NCBI GenBank assembly: GCA_903897005.1
Contig: CAITZZ010000103.1
Span: forward strand, 1 to 44,704
Direction: 5' to 3'
Source of the DNA: an uncultured beta proteobacterium
Lineage (GTDB): Bacteria > Pseudomonadota > Gammaproteobacteria > Burkholderiales > Burkholderiaceae_C
Length of the DNA stretch: 44,704 bases
Shown: in pieces, positions 8,296-17,468 of the stretch
Layout: every line of letters begins with the position of its first letter
Position numbering within the stretch: position 1 is the first letter of the stretch
Made by a program: the position numbers and the translations under genes
Notes under the pieces: model-generated
What the model saw: only the letters and a program-made list of their open reading frames with translations
Told to the model about the DNA's origin: nothing
Database searches by the model: none

Positions 8296-9383
8296 CAACT
8301 GTCAATCCGCAAGCCCTACTGCGCATCCGCCAGGACATCCAGTCCATGCACGCTTACGCGATTCAGGAGTCCGTTGGCATGATCAAGCTCGATGCCATGG
8401 AGAACCCGCATCGGTTGCCGCTCGACTTGCAGGAAGAACTGGGTCGGCGTCTGGGTGCGCTGGCCTTGAACCGCTATCCGGCAGGTCGCATCAATGTGTT
8501 GCGCCAGGAGCTGGCCAGTTATGCCTGCCTGCCTGAGGGCTATGAGATCATGCTGGGCAATGGCTCGGATGAACTCATCAGTCTGCTGGCGCTGGCCTGT
8601 GACGTTCCGGGGGCCAGCATCCTGGCACCGCTGCCGGGCTTCGTGATGTACGCCATGAGCGCCCAACTGCAAGGGCTGGCGTTTCATGGTGTGCCACTGA
8701 CCGGCGACTTTGAGCTCGACGAAGCCGCCATGCTCGAAGCGATTGCCCGACATAAGCCGGCGATCACCTATCTGGCGTATCCCAACAACCCGACCGCCAA
8801 TCTGTGGGACGACGCGGTGATGGAGACCATCATCCTTGCCGCTGGCCAACATGGCGGCCTGGTCGTACTCGACGAAGCTTATCAACCGTTCTCCAGCAAG
8901 AGCTATATGGACCGCATCGAGCGTCATGGTCATGTGCTGTTGCTGCGCACGCTCTCCAAATTTGGTTTGGCGGGCGTGCGGCTTGGCTACCTGATGGGCC
9001 CCCAAGCCCTGATCGCCGAGATTGACAAGGTGCGTCCGCCCTACAACATCAGCGTGCTCAATTGCGAGTGCGCACTCTTTGCGCTGGAGCACCGCGAGGT
9101 ATTTGCGGCACAAGCGATTGACCTGTGCGCCCAGCGTGCAGTGGTGATGCAAGCGCTTGCTGCGATATCTGGCGTGACTGCCTTCAAGAGCGAAGCCAAC
9201 ATGATTCTGATCCGTGTCGCAGACGCAGCCAAGACATTCGACAGAATGCGCGCGCGCAAGGTTTTGATCAAGAACGTTTCCAGCCTGCACGGCTTGCTGG
9301 ACAACTGCCTGCGCATCACCGTGGGTACGGCGGCTGAAAATGCGAAAATGCTCACCGTTCTGAAGGAATCGCTCCAACCATGA
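8292..9383 (+). CDS. hisC: Histidinol-phosphate aminotransferase
   Basis: HisC transfers an amino group from glutamate to imidazole-acetol phosphate, using pyridoxal phosphate. The 363-residue class I/II aminotransferase shows [11 protein letters not shown] at the N-terminus, [37 protein letters not shown] and the cofactor-binding lysine in [18 protein letters not shown]. The gene overlaps both hisD and hisB by ATGA, so translation through hisD-hisC-hisB is probably coupled. Confidence 0.95.
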   Translation: MTTVNPQALLRIRQDIQSMHAYAIQESVGMIKLDAMENPHRLPLDLQEELGRRLGALALNRYPAGRINVLRQELASYACLPEGYEIMLGNGSDELISLLALACDVPGASILAPLPGFVMYAMSAQLQGLAFHGVPLTGDFELDEAAMLEAIARHKPAITYLAYPNNPTANLWDDAVMETIILAAGQHGGLVVLDEAYQPFSSKSYMDRIERHGHVLLLRTLSKFGLAGVRLGYLMGPQALIAEIDKVRPPYNISVLNCECALFALEHREVFAAQAIDLCAQRAVVMQALAAISGVTAFKSEANMILIRVADAAKTFDRMRARKVLIKNVSSLHGLLDNCLRITVGTAAENAKMLTVLKESLQP

Positions 9384-9970
9384 ATCGCACCGCCGAAGTC
9401 GAACGCAAAACCGCAGAGACCCATATCACGGTCAAGGTCAATCTTGATGGCAATGGCAAGTCAAGCCTGCATACCGGGATTGGTTTCTTTGACCATATGC
9501 TCGATCAGATTGCCCGTCACGCCATGCTGGACCTGGACGTCCGCGCCGTTGGCGATCTGCATGTGGACGGTCACCACACCGTGGAAGACGTTGGCATTGC
9601 CTTGGGGCAGGCAGTGCACCAGGCAGTCGGTGACAAGAAAGGCATTCGCCGCTATGGCCATGCCTATGTACCGCTGGACGAAGCACTTTCGCGTGTTGTC
9701 GTTGATTTTTCCGGCCGCCCCGGGCTGGTCATGAATCTGCCCTTCAAGAGCGGCATGATTGGCACTTTTGACAGCCAATTGACGCACGAGTTCTTTCAGG
9801 GTTTTGTCAATCATGCTTTTGTCACCCTGCACATAGACAACCTGCGCGGCGAGAACGCCCACCACCAGGCGGAGACCGTGTTCAAGGCCTTTGCCCGTGC
9901 TCTGCGCTCAGCGCTGGAACCCGACCCCCGCAGCGCCGGAACCATTCCCTCAACCAAGGGCACGCTCTGA
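9380..9970 (+). CDS. hisB: Imidazoleglycerol-phosphate dehydratase
   Basis: HisB dehydrates imidazoleglycerol phosphate. At 196 residues it is the single-function form, without the histidinol phosphatase domain found in enterobacteria. Metal-binding motifs are clear: the first half [20 protein letters not shown] with [12 protein letters not shown], and the second half [17 protein letters not shown] with [18 protein letters not shown]. The phosphatase must therefore be encoded elsewhere. Confidence 0.96.
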   Translation: MNRTAEVERKTAETHITVKVNLDGNGKSSLHTGIGFFDHMLDQIARHAMLDLDVRAVGDLHVDGHHTVEDVGIALGQAVHQAVGDKKGIRRYGHAYVPLDEALSRVVVDFSGRPGLVMNLPFKSGMIGTFDSQLTHEFFQGFVNHAFVTLHIDNLRGENAHHQAETVFKAFARALRSALEPDPRSAGTIPSTKGTL

Positions 9971-9996
9971 AGAGTGCTGACAGTGTCAAACCGGTC

Positions 9997-10680
9997 ATGA
10001 ATTCAGCATTGGGCGCTTTCGGTAGCAAGACCGTGGCCGTGGTCGACTATGGCATGGGGAACTTGCGTTCCGTATCGCAGGCGGTGCAGGCAGCCGCGGC
10101 AGGTACTGGATACCAGGTAGTCATTACGGCCGAACCCGATCAGGTGCGTGCCAGTGAACGCGTTGTGCTGCCGGGGCAGGGTGCCATGCCGGACTGCATG
10201 CGCCAACTGCGGGAATCCGGTTTGCTGGCCAGTGTGCTTGAGGCGGCCGGAGCGAAGCCCCTGTTTGGGGTCTGCGTCGGTATGCAAATGCTGCTTGACC
10301 ATAGTGCCGAGGGAGACACGCTTGGCTTGGGTCTGATTCACGGAGAAGTTATCAAGTTTGATCTGGTCGGTCAAACGCAGGCTGATGGCAGCCGCTACAA
10401 GGTACCCCAGATGGGCTGGAATCAGGTCTATCGCAATAATCACGGCGTGGCAGAGCATCCGGTCTGGGCCGGGGTGCCAGACGGTAGCTATTTCTACTTT
10501 GTGCACAGTTATTACGCCAGAACGTCTGATGCACGCCACAGCGTCGGCGAGACTGACTACGGTAGCCGCTTCAGTTCAGCCATTGCGCGTGATAATATTT
10601 TCGCCACCCAATTTCATCCTGAAAAAAGTGCCGATCAAGGTTTGTTGCTTTACCGAAACTTCCTTCACTGGAAGCCCTGA
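9997..10680 (+). CDS. hisH: Imidazole glycerol phosphate synthase glutaminase subunit
   Basis: HisH is the class I glutamine amidotransferase that passes ammonia to HisF. The 227-residue protein begins with a short extension, then [14 protein letters not shown]. It has the oxyanion and nucleophile segment [15 protein letters not shown] (cysteine near residue 92), [16 protein letters not shown] and the His-Glu pair in [14 protein letters not shown]. The gene is separated from hisB by 26 bases and from hisA by 57 bases. Confidence 0.95.
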   Translation: MNSALGAFGSKTVAVVDYGMGNLRSVSQAVQAAAAGTGYQVVITAEPDQVRASERVVLPGQGAMPDCMRQLRESGLLASVLEAAGAKPLFGVCVGMQMLLDHSAEGDTLGLGLIHGEVIKFDLVGQTQADGSRYKVPQMGWNQVYRNNHGVAEHPVWAGVPDGSYFYFVHSYYARTSDARHSVGETDYGSRFSSAIARDNIFATQFHPEKSADQGLLLYRNFLHWKP

Positions 10681-10737
10681 TACCCCCGCTCACGCCGCGC
10701 CTGACGCTGTCTTCTTTTCTATTCAACCCAAAGCATC

Positions 10738-11478
10738 ATGCTTTTAATTCCTGCCATTGACCTGAAAGACGGTCACTGCGTTCGCCTCAAGCAGGGTGAC
10801 ATGCAGCAATCCACCACCTTTGGCGAAGATCCCGTCGTCATGGCCACCAACTGGACGACGCAGGGCGCGCGTCGCCTGCATCTGGTTGACCTCAATGGTG
10901 CGTTTGCCGGACACCCCGTCAATGAGAAAGCGATTCGCCGGATTCTCAAGGAAGTCGGCAGTGCGGTGGATGTACAACTTGGCGGAGGGATACGCGATCT
11001 CGATACCATCGAGCGCTACCTTGACGCTGGGCTGCGCTATGTCATCATTGGCACGGCGGCGATCCGCAATCCCGGATTTCTGCAGGACGCCTGCACCGCG
11101 TTCGGTGGTCACATCATTGTGGGTCTGGACGCTCGTGACGGCAAAGTAGCCACCGACGGTTGGAGCAAGCTGACGCGCCATGACGTGGTGGATCTGGGCA
11201 AGAAATTTGAAGATTTTGGCGTTGAGTCAATTATCTATACCGACATCGGGCGCGATGGCATGCTCAGCGGCATCAATGTCGAAGCCACGGTCAGGCTGGC
11301 GCAGGCCTTGACGATTCCGGTGATCGCCTCCGGTGGCCTGTCCAGCATGGCTGACATTGACGCCCTTTGTGCGGTCGAAGACGAAGGCATCGAAGGTGTC
11401 ATTTGCGGGCGTGCGATCTACTCCGGCGACCTCGACTTTGCCGCCGCGCAACGGCGCGCCGACGAGCTCAATGGCTGA
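10738..11478 (+). CDS. hisA: ProFAR isomerase
   Basis: HisA opens the ribose ring of ProFAR by an Amadori rearrangement. The 246-residue beta/alpha barrel starts [21 protein letters not shown], with the catalytic Asp8 in AIDLKDG. The second catalytic Asp lies in [22 protein letters not shown], and phosphate-binding glycines are in QLGGGIRD and [12 protein letters not shown]. It is typical in length and lies between hisH and hisF, but a repeat-bearing gap of 199 bases separates it from hisF. Confidence 0.96.
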   Translation: MLLIPAIDLKDGHCVRLKQGDMQQSTTFGEDPVVMATNWTTQGARRLHLVDLNGAFAGHPVNEKAIRRILKEVGSAVDVQLGGGIRDLDTIERYLDAGLRYVIIGTAAIRNPGFLQDACTAFGGHIIVGLDARDGKVATDGWSKLTRHDVVDLGKKFEDFGVESIIYTDIGRDGMLSGINVEATVRLAQALTIPVIASGGLSSMADIDALCAVEDEGIEGVICGRAIYSGDLDFAAAQRRADELNG

Positions 11479-11510
11479 TGAAATGCAATCTCTGTGGCAA
11501 TCCACTTCTT

Positions 11511-11579
11511 GTCATTGCGGACTCGATCCGCAATCCAGTGCACCCGAATGCCTGGATGCCGGATCATGTCCGGCATGAC
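11511..11579. repeat. Two palindromic repeats between hisA and hisF
   Basis: ATTGCGGA (11514-11521), loop CTCGA, TCCGCAAT (11527-11534), and ATGCCGGA (11556-11563), loop TCATG, TCCGGCAT (11569-11576). Both are perfect 8-base-pair inverted repeats with 5-base loops, flanked by GTC or GAC. They belong to the same family as the one that ends hisG. I see no gene or promoter in the rest of 11479-11677. Confidence 0.8.
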
Positions 11580-11677
11580 ACTGCTTGTGATGCAGTTACC
11601 GTTCCCATGAACAAAGCACGGAAGCCTTGGCTTATCGCCCGGGTCGGCAAACCACGGTGGATCCGGGAAGGCTCGCC

Positions 11678-12484
11678 ATGCTAGCCAAGCGCATCATCCC
11701 CTGTCTGGACGTGACCGGCGGGCGCGTCGTCAAAGGCGTCAATTTTGTCGAACTGCGTGACGCGGGTGATCCGGTGGAGATTGCGGCTCGCTACAACGAG
11801 CAGGGTGCTGATGAGCTGACTTTCCTCGATATCACTGCCACCAGCGATGGCCGTGATCTGATTCTGCACATCATTGAGGCTGTTGCCTCCCAGGTCTTCA
11901 TTCCACTGACGGTGGGCGGCGGTGTGCGTACCGTGGACGACGTGCGACGTCTGCTCAACGCGGGGGCTGACAAGACCAGCTTCAACTCGGCGGCGATAGC
12001 CAATCCGCAGGTCATCAACGAAGCTTCTGCCAAATATGGTGCCCAGTGCATCGTGGTGGCCATTGACGCCAAGCGTCGCAGCGAAGCCGATGCTGGTCGA
12101 CTCGACGCGCAAGGCCAGGCCATGGGTGCCGGCTGGGATGTCTACAGCCACGGTGGACGCAAGAACACAGGACTTGACGCGGTGCGCTGGGCAGTCGAGA
12201 TGACACGCCGTGGCGCCGGTGAAATATTGCTCACCAGCATGGATCGTGATGGCACCAAGGCGGGGTTTGATCTGAGCTTGACACGCGCAGTCAGCGACGC
12301 CGTCGGCGTTCCCGTGATTGCCTCTGGTGGTGTCGGCACGCTCGATCATCTCGCCGACGGCATCCAGCTCGGTGGCGCTGACGCCGTGCTGGCTGCGAGT
12401 ATTTTTCACTACGGTGAATTTACCGTTGCACAGGCCAAGGCCAGGATGTCCGAGCGCGGCATTCCGGTCAGAATTCCGTCATGA
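11678..12484 (+). CDS. hisF: Imidazole glycerol phosphate synthase cyclase subunit
   Basis: HisF closes the imidazole ring, using ammonia channelled from HisH, and releases AICAR. The 268-residue barrel starts [23 protein letters not shown] with catalytic Asp11. The second catalytic Asp lies in [19 protein letters not shown], and [21 protein letters not shown] and [15 protein letters not shown] bind phosphate. I chose the ATG at 11678, preceded by GGGAAGG; the open frame reaches upstream to 11627 but has no family similarity there. It overlaps hisI by ATGA. Confidence 0.96.
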   Translation: MLAKRIIPCLDVTGGRVVKGVNFVELRDAGDPVEIAARYNEQGADELTFLDITATSDGRDLILHIIEAVASQVFIPLTVGGGVRTVDDVRRLLNAGADKTSFNSAAIANPQVINEASAKYGAQCIVVAIDAKRRSEADAGRLDAQGQAMGAGWDVYSHGGRKNTGLDAVRWAVEMTRRGAGEILLTSMDRDGTKAGFDLSLTRAVSDAVGVPVIASGGVGTLDHLADGIQLGGADAVLAASIFHYGEFTVAQAKARMSERGIPVRIPS

Positions 12485-12870
12485 AATGGCTTGATGCGGT
12501 CCGATGGGACGCCCAGGGCCTGGTGCCTGTGATTGCGCAGGAAGCCGGCTCCGGCGATGTCCTGATGTTTGCCTGGATGAATCGCGAAGCACTGCAACAG
12601 ACTGCCGAACTGCGGCGGGCCGTTTATTTCAGCCGCTCCCGCAACAAGCTCTGGTTCAAGGGCGAAGAGTCGGGGCACGTGCAAATAGTGCATGAAATCC
12701 GGCTCGACTGCGACCAGGATGTGATCCTGCTCAAAGTGACCCAGACCGGACACGAACCGGGCATTGCCTGCCACACCGGGCGCCACAGCTGCTTCTTCAG
12801 TGTGCTCGACAATGGCGACTGGAAAGCAACCGAGCCGGTCTTGAAAGATCCGCGAACCATCTACCGCTAA
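12481..12870 (+). CDS. hisI: Phosphoribosyl-AMP cyclohydrolase
   Basis: HisI opens the adenine ring of PR-AMP and needs zinc. The 129-residue protein shows [40 protein letters not shown], the metal-binding [12 protein letters not shown] and the zinc-binding cysteines in [13 protein letters not shown]. It is a separate gene from hisE, as usual in betaproteobacteria; in enterobacteria the two are fused. The start overlaps the hisF stop and hisE follows 6 bases later. Confidence 0.95.
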   Translation: MKWLDAVRWDAQGLVPVIAQEAGSGDVLMFAWMNREALQQTAELRRAVYFSRSRNKLWFKGEESGHVQIVHEIRLDCDQDVILLKVTQTGHEPGIACHTGRHSCFFSVLDNGDWKATEPVLKDPRTIYR

Positions 12871-12876
12871 GGACCT

Positions 12877-13257
12877 ATGTCTGCTCAAGTTTCTGCCGCC
12901 GATTCGCTTGCCGTCTTGTCCCGCGTCATAGAAAGCCGCCTGCCACAAAACGGCGGCGATGCCACCACCAGCTATGTGGCGCGGCTCTTGCACAAAGGGC
13001 CAGACGCCTTTCTGAAGAAGATTGGCGAGGAAGCGACCGAAGTCGTGATGGCAGCCAAGGACGCCGATGCGGGCGGCGACAAAAGCAGAATAGTCAACGA
13101 GGTCGCCGACCTCTGGTTTCACTGCATGATCGCACTGGTCCATTACGGGCTGGCTCCGGCCGATGTGGTGGCTGAGCTGGAACGCCGGGTTGGCACCAGT
13201 GGCATTGAGGAAAAGGCGCTGCGCAAGGCGCTCGCGCGCGACGGAGAAGGCTCGTGA
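12877..13257 (+). CDS. hisE: Phosphoribosyl-ATP pyrophosphatase
   Basis: HisE removes pyrophosphate from PR-ATP, the second step of the pathway. The 126-residue all-helical MazG-like protein has [31 protein letters not shown], with the EEATE metal-binding motif, and a second set in [16 protein letters not shown]. It is the last histidine gene of the cluster. Its TGA overlaps the GTG start of the HIT gene (GTGA). Confidence 0.94.
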   Translation: MSAQVSAADSLAVLSRVIESRLPQNGGDATTSYVARLLHKGPDAFLKKIGEEATEVVMAAKDADAGGDKSRIVNEVADLWFHCMIALVHYGLAPADVVAELERRVGTSGIEEKALRKALARDGEGS

Positions 13258-13634
13258 CGCTGGAGAACACTGCGGCGAGTCATGATCCCAACTGCCTGTT
13301 CTGCAAGATCGCGGCGGGGGTGATTCCCTCGCGTCTGGTCTATCAGGATGAAGAGCTATTTGCCTTTCATGACATCCATCCCTGGGCGCCCGTGCATTTC
13401 TTGATCATTCCAAAAATTCACATTCCATCCCTGGCGCAACTCGGCCCTGAGCACGCGCCCTTGATGGGGCGCCTATTGGTGCTGGCGCCCCAATTGGCCC
13501 TGGAACAAGGCTGTAATCCTTATCCGCAGGGAGGCTTTCGCCTGCTGTGCAATACCGGAGCCGAAGGACGCCAGGAAGTACAGCATCTGCACATTCACGT
13601 GATGGGTGGCCCGCGTCCCTGGCTCCGGGGTTGA
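13254..13634 (+). CDS. HIT-family nucleotide hydrolase
   Basis: This 126-residue histidine-triad protein is likely a purine nucleoside phosphoramidase (HinT group). It has [23 protein letters not shown] at the N-terminus, [17 protein letters not shown] in the middle, and the triad [12 protein letters not shown] near residues 109-120. The start is GTG at 13254, overlapping the hisE stop, so it is probably translated with the his operon. An HIT gene after hisE is frequent in betaproteobacteria; its link to histidine synthesis is unproven. Confidence 0.92.
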   Translation: MTLENTAASHDPNCLFCKIAAGVIPSRLVYQDEELFAFHDIHPWAPVHFLIIPKIHIPSLAQLGPEHAPLMGRLLVLAPQLALEQGCNPYPQGGFRLLCNTGAEGRQEVQHLHIHVMGGPRPWLRG

Positions 13635-13674
13635 TTTGCCGACTAAAATCGGCGCAATTCCTAAGGAGAGACTG

Positions 13675-13926
13675 ATGGGACTTTCGACGACACACCTGAT
13701 TATTTTTCTCGTCATCATCATTGTGATTTTTGGCACCAAGAAGCTGCGCAATATTGGCTCTGATCTGGGAGGCGCGGTCAAAGGTTTCAAGGACGGCATG
13801 AAAGACGGTGCCGACAAGGCTGCCGACACTCCCGCCGATCCCGCTGCGGCTCCGGTGCAGCAGGTCAGCTCAACTGCTGCCACTGCCAAAGAAACCATTG
13901 ACGTTGAAGCCAAGACCAAAGCCTGA
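13675..13926 (+). CDS. tatA: Sec-independent translocase subunit TatA
   Basis: TatA forms the pore-like multimer of the twin-arginine export system. The 83-residue protein has a single membrane helix (about residues 6-20, [14 protein letters not shown]), then an amphipathic helix ([25 protein letters not shown]) and an acidic, flexible tail. The ATG at 13675 has AAGGAG at 13663-13668. The open frame reaches back to 13606, into the HIT gene, but that part is rejected. It lies 2 bases before tatB. Confidence 0.95.
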   Translation: MGLSTTHLIIFLVIIIVIFGTKKLRNIGSDLGGAVKGFKDGMKDGADKAADTPADPAAAPVQQVSSTAATAKETIDVEAKTKA

Positions 13927-13928
13927 CA

Positions 13929-14393
13929 GTGATTGATATCGGGGTCACCAAGCTCGCCATCATCGGCGGTATTGCACTAATTGTTATCGGTCCTGAAAAG
14001 CTGCCTGGCCTGGCCAAGACCTTCGGGACGTTGCTGGGACGCGCACGACGCTACGTCGCAGACGTCAAGAATGAGGTCAGCCGATCGATGGAGCTTGATG
14101 AACTCAAGAAGATGAAAGATACGGTGGAAAACGCGGCGCGTGACGTAGAGAGTTCGATTCAAACCGGCGCGACCGATTTCGAAAAGAGCTGGGCCGAAAC
14201 AACAGAACTGGCCTCTAGTGCGAGTGCCACCGAGCCAAGTCCCAACTTCCCGCAGTACCAGCACCCGCGCAAGAAGTGGCGTGTCAAGCAAGGCGCTACA
14301 CCACGCTGGTACAAGGCGCGCAGCGGTGTGCGTACCAATGCCTTGTCTGGCGCGGCGCGAGTGGCGCGGTTTCGACCTACCAGATTGAGCTGA
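13929..14393 (+). CDS. tatB: Sec-independent translocase subunit TatB
   Basis: TatB works with TatC to recognise twin-arginine signal peptides. The 154-residue protein starts at a GTG codon, [33 protein letters not shown], with the Glu-Pro-like hinge (GPEKLP) after the membrane helix. An amphipathic helix follows ([25 protein letters not shown]), then a long, basic and variable C-terminal tail. Its TGA shares one base with the tatC ATG (TGATG). Confidence 0.93.
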   Translation: MIDIGVTKLAIIGGIALIVIGPEKLPGLAKTFGTLLGRARRYVADVKNEVSRSMELDELKKMKDTVENAARDVESSIQTGATDFEKSWAETTELASSASATEPSPNFPQYQHPRKKWRVKQGATPRWYKARSGVRTNALSGAARVARFRPTRLS

Positions 14394-15169
14394 TGACGGA
14401 CGCTGAAAAAAAAGACGACGAACTGGCCGGGACCGAGCAGCCTTTTGTGCAGCATCTGATTGAACTGCGCGATCGCCTGCTGCATGCGCTTTACGGCATC
14501 GCTGCGATTCTGACGGTTCTTTTGTTCTATCCCGGGCCGTCCAGGCTCTATGACCTGCTTGCCATGCCTTTGGTCAAGGCCTTGCCGGAAGGTTCCCGCA
14601 TGATCGCCGTCGGCGTCGTGTCGCCGTTTCTGGTGCCTATCAAGGTTTCGGTGATGGCGGCCATTGCGCTGTCCCTGCCCTGGATTCTTTATCAGGTCTG
14701 GGCTTTTGTGGCCCCGGGGCTGTACAAGCATGAAAAGAAGCTGGTGTTGCCACTGGTGGCCGCCAGCACCCTGCTGTTTTACATGGGGGCTTCATTTTGC
14801 TATTTCTTTGTCTTTGGGCAGGCGTTTCCAGCGATCCAGAAAATGGCGCCGATGTCGGTAGCGGTCAGTCCGGATATCGAAGCCTATCTTGATTTCGTCA
14901 TCACCATGTTCATCGCCTTTGGCGTCGCCTTTGAGGTTCCCATTGCGGTGGTTATCCTGGCCCGCATGGGCATCGTGACGATTGCGCAACTCAAAGCGTT
15001 TCGAACCTACTTTGTGGTTGGTGCGGCGGCGGTGGCCGGGCTGGTCACGCCACCCGATCCGGTGTCCATGATTGCCTTGCTGATTCCCATGGTTCTCTTG
15101 TACGAATTGGGAATTCTGGCAGCCAGATTGTTTATCAAGCACACGGCAGCACCCGAAGAAGGGGTGTGA
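14393..15169 (+). CDS. tatC: Sec-independent translocase subunit TatC
   Basis: TatC is the six-helix membrane receptor for twin-arginine signals. The 258-residue protein has an N-terminal cytoplasmic stretch with FVQHLIELRDRLLHALYGI, the conserved signal-binding region. It also shows LPWILYQVWAFVAPGLYKHEKK and FGVAFEVPIAVVILARMGIVT, both TatC signatures. The ATG at 14393 is chosen; an extension to 14276 would only reread tatB. The stop overlaps the start of the dehydratase gene by one base (TGATG). Confidence 0.95.
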   Translation: MTDAEKKDDELAGTEQPFVQHLIELRDRLLHALYGIAAILTVLLFYPGPSRLYDLLAMPLVKALPEGSRMIAVGVVSPFLVPIKVSVMAAIALSLPWILYQVWAFVAPGLYKHEKKLVLPLVAASTLLFYMGASFCYFFVFGQAFPAIQKMAPMSVAVSPDIEAYLDFVITMFIAFGVAFEVPIAVVILARMGIVTIAQLKAFRTYFVVGAAAVAGLVTPPDPVSMIALLIPMVLLYELGILAARLFIKHTAAPEEGV

Positions 15170-17031
15170 TGCAGAGGCTGAGACAAGTGCTCGATTGGCC
15201 GCGCCCCGCCAAGCGCCTGTTTGTTGTGGCGGTTGACATCATCATGGCGGTGCTGGCGACCTGGGTCGCCTATTCCCTGCGCTATGAGACATTGCATTGG
15301 CCCAGCGACGACCAGTGGTGGGTCTATCTGCTGGGTCCCGTGCTGGCAGTTCCCATCTTCGCCCGTTTTGGCCTGTATCGCGCCATCTTTCGCTACACCG
15401 GCATGGACGTGCTGTTTGTTACCGGGCAGGCCATTGCGTTGTATGCACTGATTCGCGTTCTGTTGCTGTACTGGGTCAAGTGGCCCGTGTTTCCGTTGAC
15501 GCTGGGGGTCTTGCAGCCCATCATCTTCTTCGTGCTGATTGGCAGCAGCCGTGTTCTGGCGCGCTATGTGCTCGCCGGCATCGGTCTGGGCAAGGAACAT
15601 TACCACGGCCGCATGCTGATCTTCGGTGCTGGTGCCGCCGGTGTACAAACGTCCTCGGCCATGGCGATCACCGGGCATGTCAAGCTGCTTGGATTTGTGG
15701 ATGAAGATCCAGCCAAGATCGGCCAGACCATCAATGGGGTTCCGGTCTTTTCGGCACTGCAGGTTCCGGTTCTGGTCAGAGAGCTTGGCATTACCGATAT
15801 CCTGCTGGCCATACCGAGCGCGAGTCGGGACCGGCGCAACAAGATTATCCAGAGCCTGCGCACCCTGCCGGTACACACCCGAACGCTGCCAGGTCTGGCT
15901 GATCTGACCAGCGGACGCGTCACCGTAAGAGACTTTCGCGAGCTGGATGTCGAAGACTTGCTGGGGCGCGCGGCGGTGGCACCGCAGGCTGAGTTATTGG
16001 CCTGCAGCCTGTTCAACCAAACCATTCTGGTAACGGGTGCTGGCGGCAGCATTGGCAGCGAGTTGTGCCGGCAAATCCTGTTGGAGCGCCCACGTCGACT
16101 GCTGCTGCTCGATCACAATGAGTTTGGCCTGTACACCTTGCACCGGGAACTGCAGGCTTGGTGCCACGCGCAGACTTCGGACGTTGAACTGGTGCCTCTG
16201 TTGGCCAGTGTTGCCAATCGGCAGCGCCTGGACTGGATCTGTGCACAATACCGGCCCGACACGGTTTACCATGCGGCTGCCTACAAGCATGTGCCGATGG
16301 TCGAATGCAACCCGTCGGAAGGCGTTTTCAACAATGTCTTTGGCACTTTGAACATGGCGCAGGCGGCGCAGGCGGCCAGAGTAGCCAGCTTCGTACTGGT
16401 GTCGACTGACAAGGCAGTGCGACCTACCAATCTGATGGGAGCCAGCAAACGCATGGCCGAACTGATATTGCAGGCCATGGCAGATCGGGCAGGCACCCAT
16501 GACACGCGTTTTTGCCTGGTCCGCTTTGGCAATGTGCTTGGTTCCAGCGGCAGCGTGGTGCCGATGTTTCGTGAGCAGTTGGCGCAGGGGGGGCCCCTGA
16601 CCATCACACACCCCGAGGTCACACGCTATTTCATGACCATTCCGGAGGCAGTCCAACTGGTTTTACAGGCAGCTGCCATGGCCCGGGGAGGCGAGGTGTT
16701 TGTGCTTGACATGGGGGAACCGGTCAAGATCCTGGATCTGGCGCGTCGTCTGGTCGGTTTGTCTGGCCTGCAGGTGCGCGATGCCGAGCACCCGCATGGC
16801 GACATTGAGCTGTCGTTTATCGGACTTCGACCGGGCGAGAAGCTTTACGAAGAACTGCTGATTGGTGACAACCCCGGCGCCACTGCACACCCACGGATCA
16901 TGAAAGCCCACGAAGAATTCATGGCATGGCCCGAACTCCTGAATCAGCTCCAGCAGTTGCAGCAAGCCGCCCGCGCCGAGGACGAAGCCTCGATCCGCCA
17001 AGTACTGCGAACCTGCGTTCACGGTTTTTAA
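15169..17031 (+). CDS. Membrane-bound nucleotide-sugar 4,6-dehydratase (WbpM/CapD/PglF type)
   Basis: This enzyme probably dehydrates UDP-N-acetylglucosamine (or a similar UDP-sugar) to a 4-keto-6-deoxy sugar for surface polysaccharide. The 620-residue protein has about four N-terminal membrane helices (roughly 17-130), a first nucleotide-binding domain (MLIFGAGAAGVQ near 150) and a C-terminal SDR domain starting ILVTGAGGSIGSELCRQIL near 285. The active-site segment STDKAVRPTNLMGASKR has Met-x-x-x-Lys in place of the usual Tyr-x-x-x-Lys, as in WbpM. It starts with ATG in the tatC stop (or GTG at 15166). A dehydratase coupled to tatC is unusual. Confidence 0.9.
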   Translation: MQRLRQVLDWPRPAKRLFVVAVDIIMAVLATWVAYSLRYETLHWPSDDQWWVYLLGPVLAVPIFARFGLYRAIFRYTGMDVLFVTGQAIALYALIRVLLLYWVKWPVFPLTLGVLQPIIFFVLIGSSRVLARYVLAGIGLGKEHYHGRMLIFGAGAAGVQTSSAMAITGHVKLLGFVDEDPAKIGQTINGVPVFSALQVPVLVRELGITDILLAIPSASRDRRNKIIQSLRTLPVHTRTLPGLADLTSGRVTVRDFRELDVEDLLGRAAVAPQAELLACSLFNQTILVTGAGGSIGSELCRQILLERPRRLLLLDHNEFGLYTLHRELQAWCHAQTSDVELVPLLASVANRQRLDWICAQYRPDTVYHAAAYKHVPMVECNPSEGVFNNVFGTLNMAQAAQAARVASFVLVSTDKAVRPTNLMGASKRMAELILQAMADRAGTHDTRFCLVRFGNVLGSSGSVVPMFREQLAQGGPLTITHPEVTRYFMTIPEAVQLVLQAAAMARGGEVFVLDMGEPVKILDLARRLVGLSGLQVRDAEHPHGDIELSFIGLRPGEKLYEELLIGDNPGATAHPRIMKAHEEFMAWPELLNQLQQLQQAARAEDEASIRQVLRTCVHGF

Positions 17032-17036
17032 AAGGG

Positions 17037-17066
17037 GACGGTACCCTTTATCTAAGTACCATTCCA
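17037..17066 (+). repeat. Small palindromic motif after the dehydratase gene
   Basis: In this short gap, AAAGGGG and CCCTTT flank ACGGTA, and GGTAC pairs with GTACC 11 bases later. It resembles small palindromes often seen near REP-type elements, but only this copy is in the window. There is no clear T-run, so I do not call it a terminator. Confidence 0.3.
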
Positions 17067-17068
17067 GC

Positions 17069-17455
17069 ATGAGCAACATGCCGCGCGTCGCCACTATCCT
17101 GCTCAGCTCACGATTCCAGCGCGCGTGCTACGCCAGCGCGATGACGCTGTTTCTGGCAATTGTGCTCTTAGGCTCGATTCCCGGCGCACGCCACAACATG
17201 GGTCAGTTGGCCTCTGGACTGGTACTGCACTCGACCGCTTATGCGATCCTGGGTGCGCTTCTTTTTCTGGGCAGCCGCGGCGGTGCATCGCGAAGAGCGG
17301 TATGCACGGTGATCACCATTGCGGTGATGGGCGCCACAGATGAATGCGTGCAGAGCTTCTGGCCTTACCGCGCAGCAGCCCTGAGCGATTGGCTTATCGA
17401 CGTCATCTCAGGGACAGTGGTTGCCAGCGTGCTCTGGAGATTCTGGCGCACTTGA
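17069..17455 (+). CDS. VanZ-family membrane protein
   Basis: This 128-residue membrane protein has about four hydrophobic segments. A hydrophobic N-terminal helix (FLAIVLLGSIP) is followed by VLHSTAYAILGALLFLG, TVITIAVMGATDECVQSFWP and a final SDWLIDVISGTVVASVLW. The D-E-x-x-Q motif and the SDWLIDVISGT segment are VanZ-family hallmarks. Members have been linked to polysaccharide loci and to teicoplanin resistance, but the biochemical function is unknown. It follows the dehydratase by 37 bases and converges with wzc, 13 bases apart. Confidence 0.82.
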   Translation: MSNMPRVATILLSSRFQRACYASAMTLFLAIVLLGSIPGARHNMGQLASGLVLHSTAYAILGALLFLGSRGGASRRAVCTVITIAVMGATDECVQSFWPYRAAALSDWLIDVISGTVVASVLWRFWRT

Positions 17456-17468
17456 TTTGACGGCATCA

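Noticed and set aside
6979-8298. A 439-codon open frame on minus opposite hisD
   Set aside because: It mirrors the codon bias of hisD, has no family features, and hisD is certain. Similar antisense frames at 4011-5162 and 8316-9377 were rejected for the same reason.
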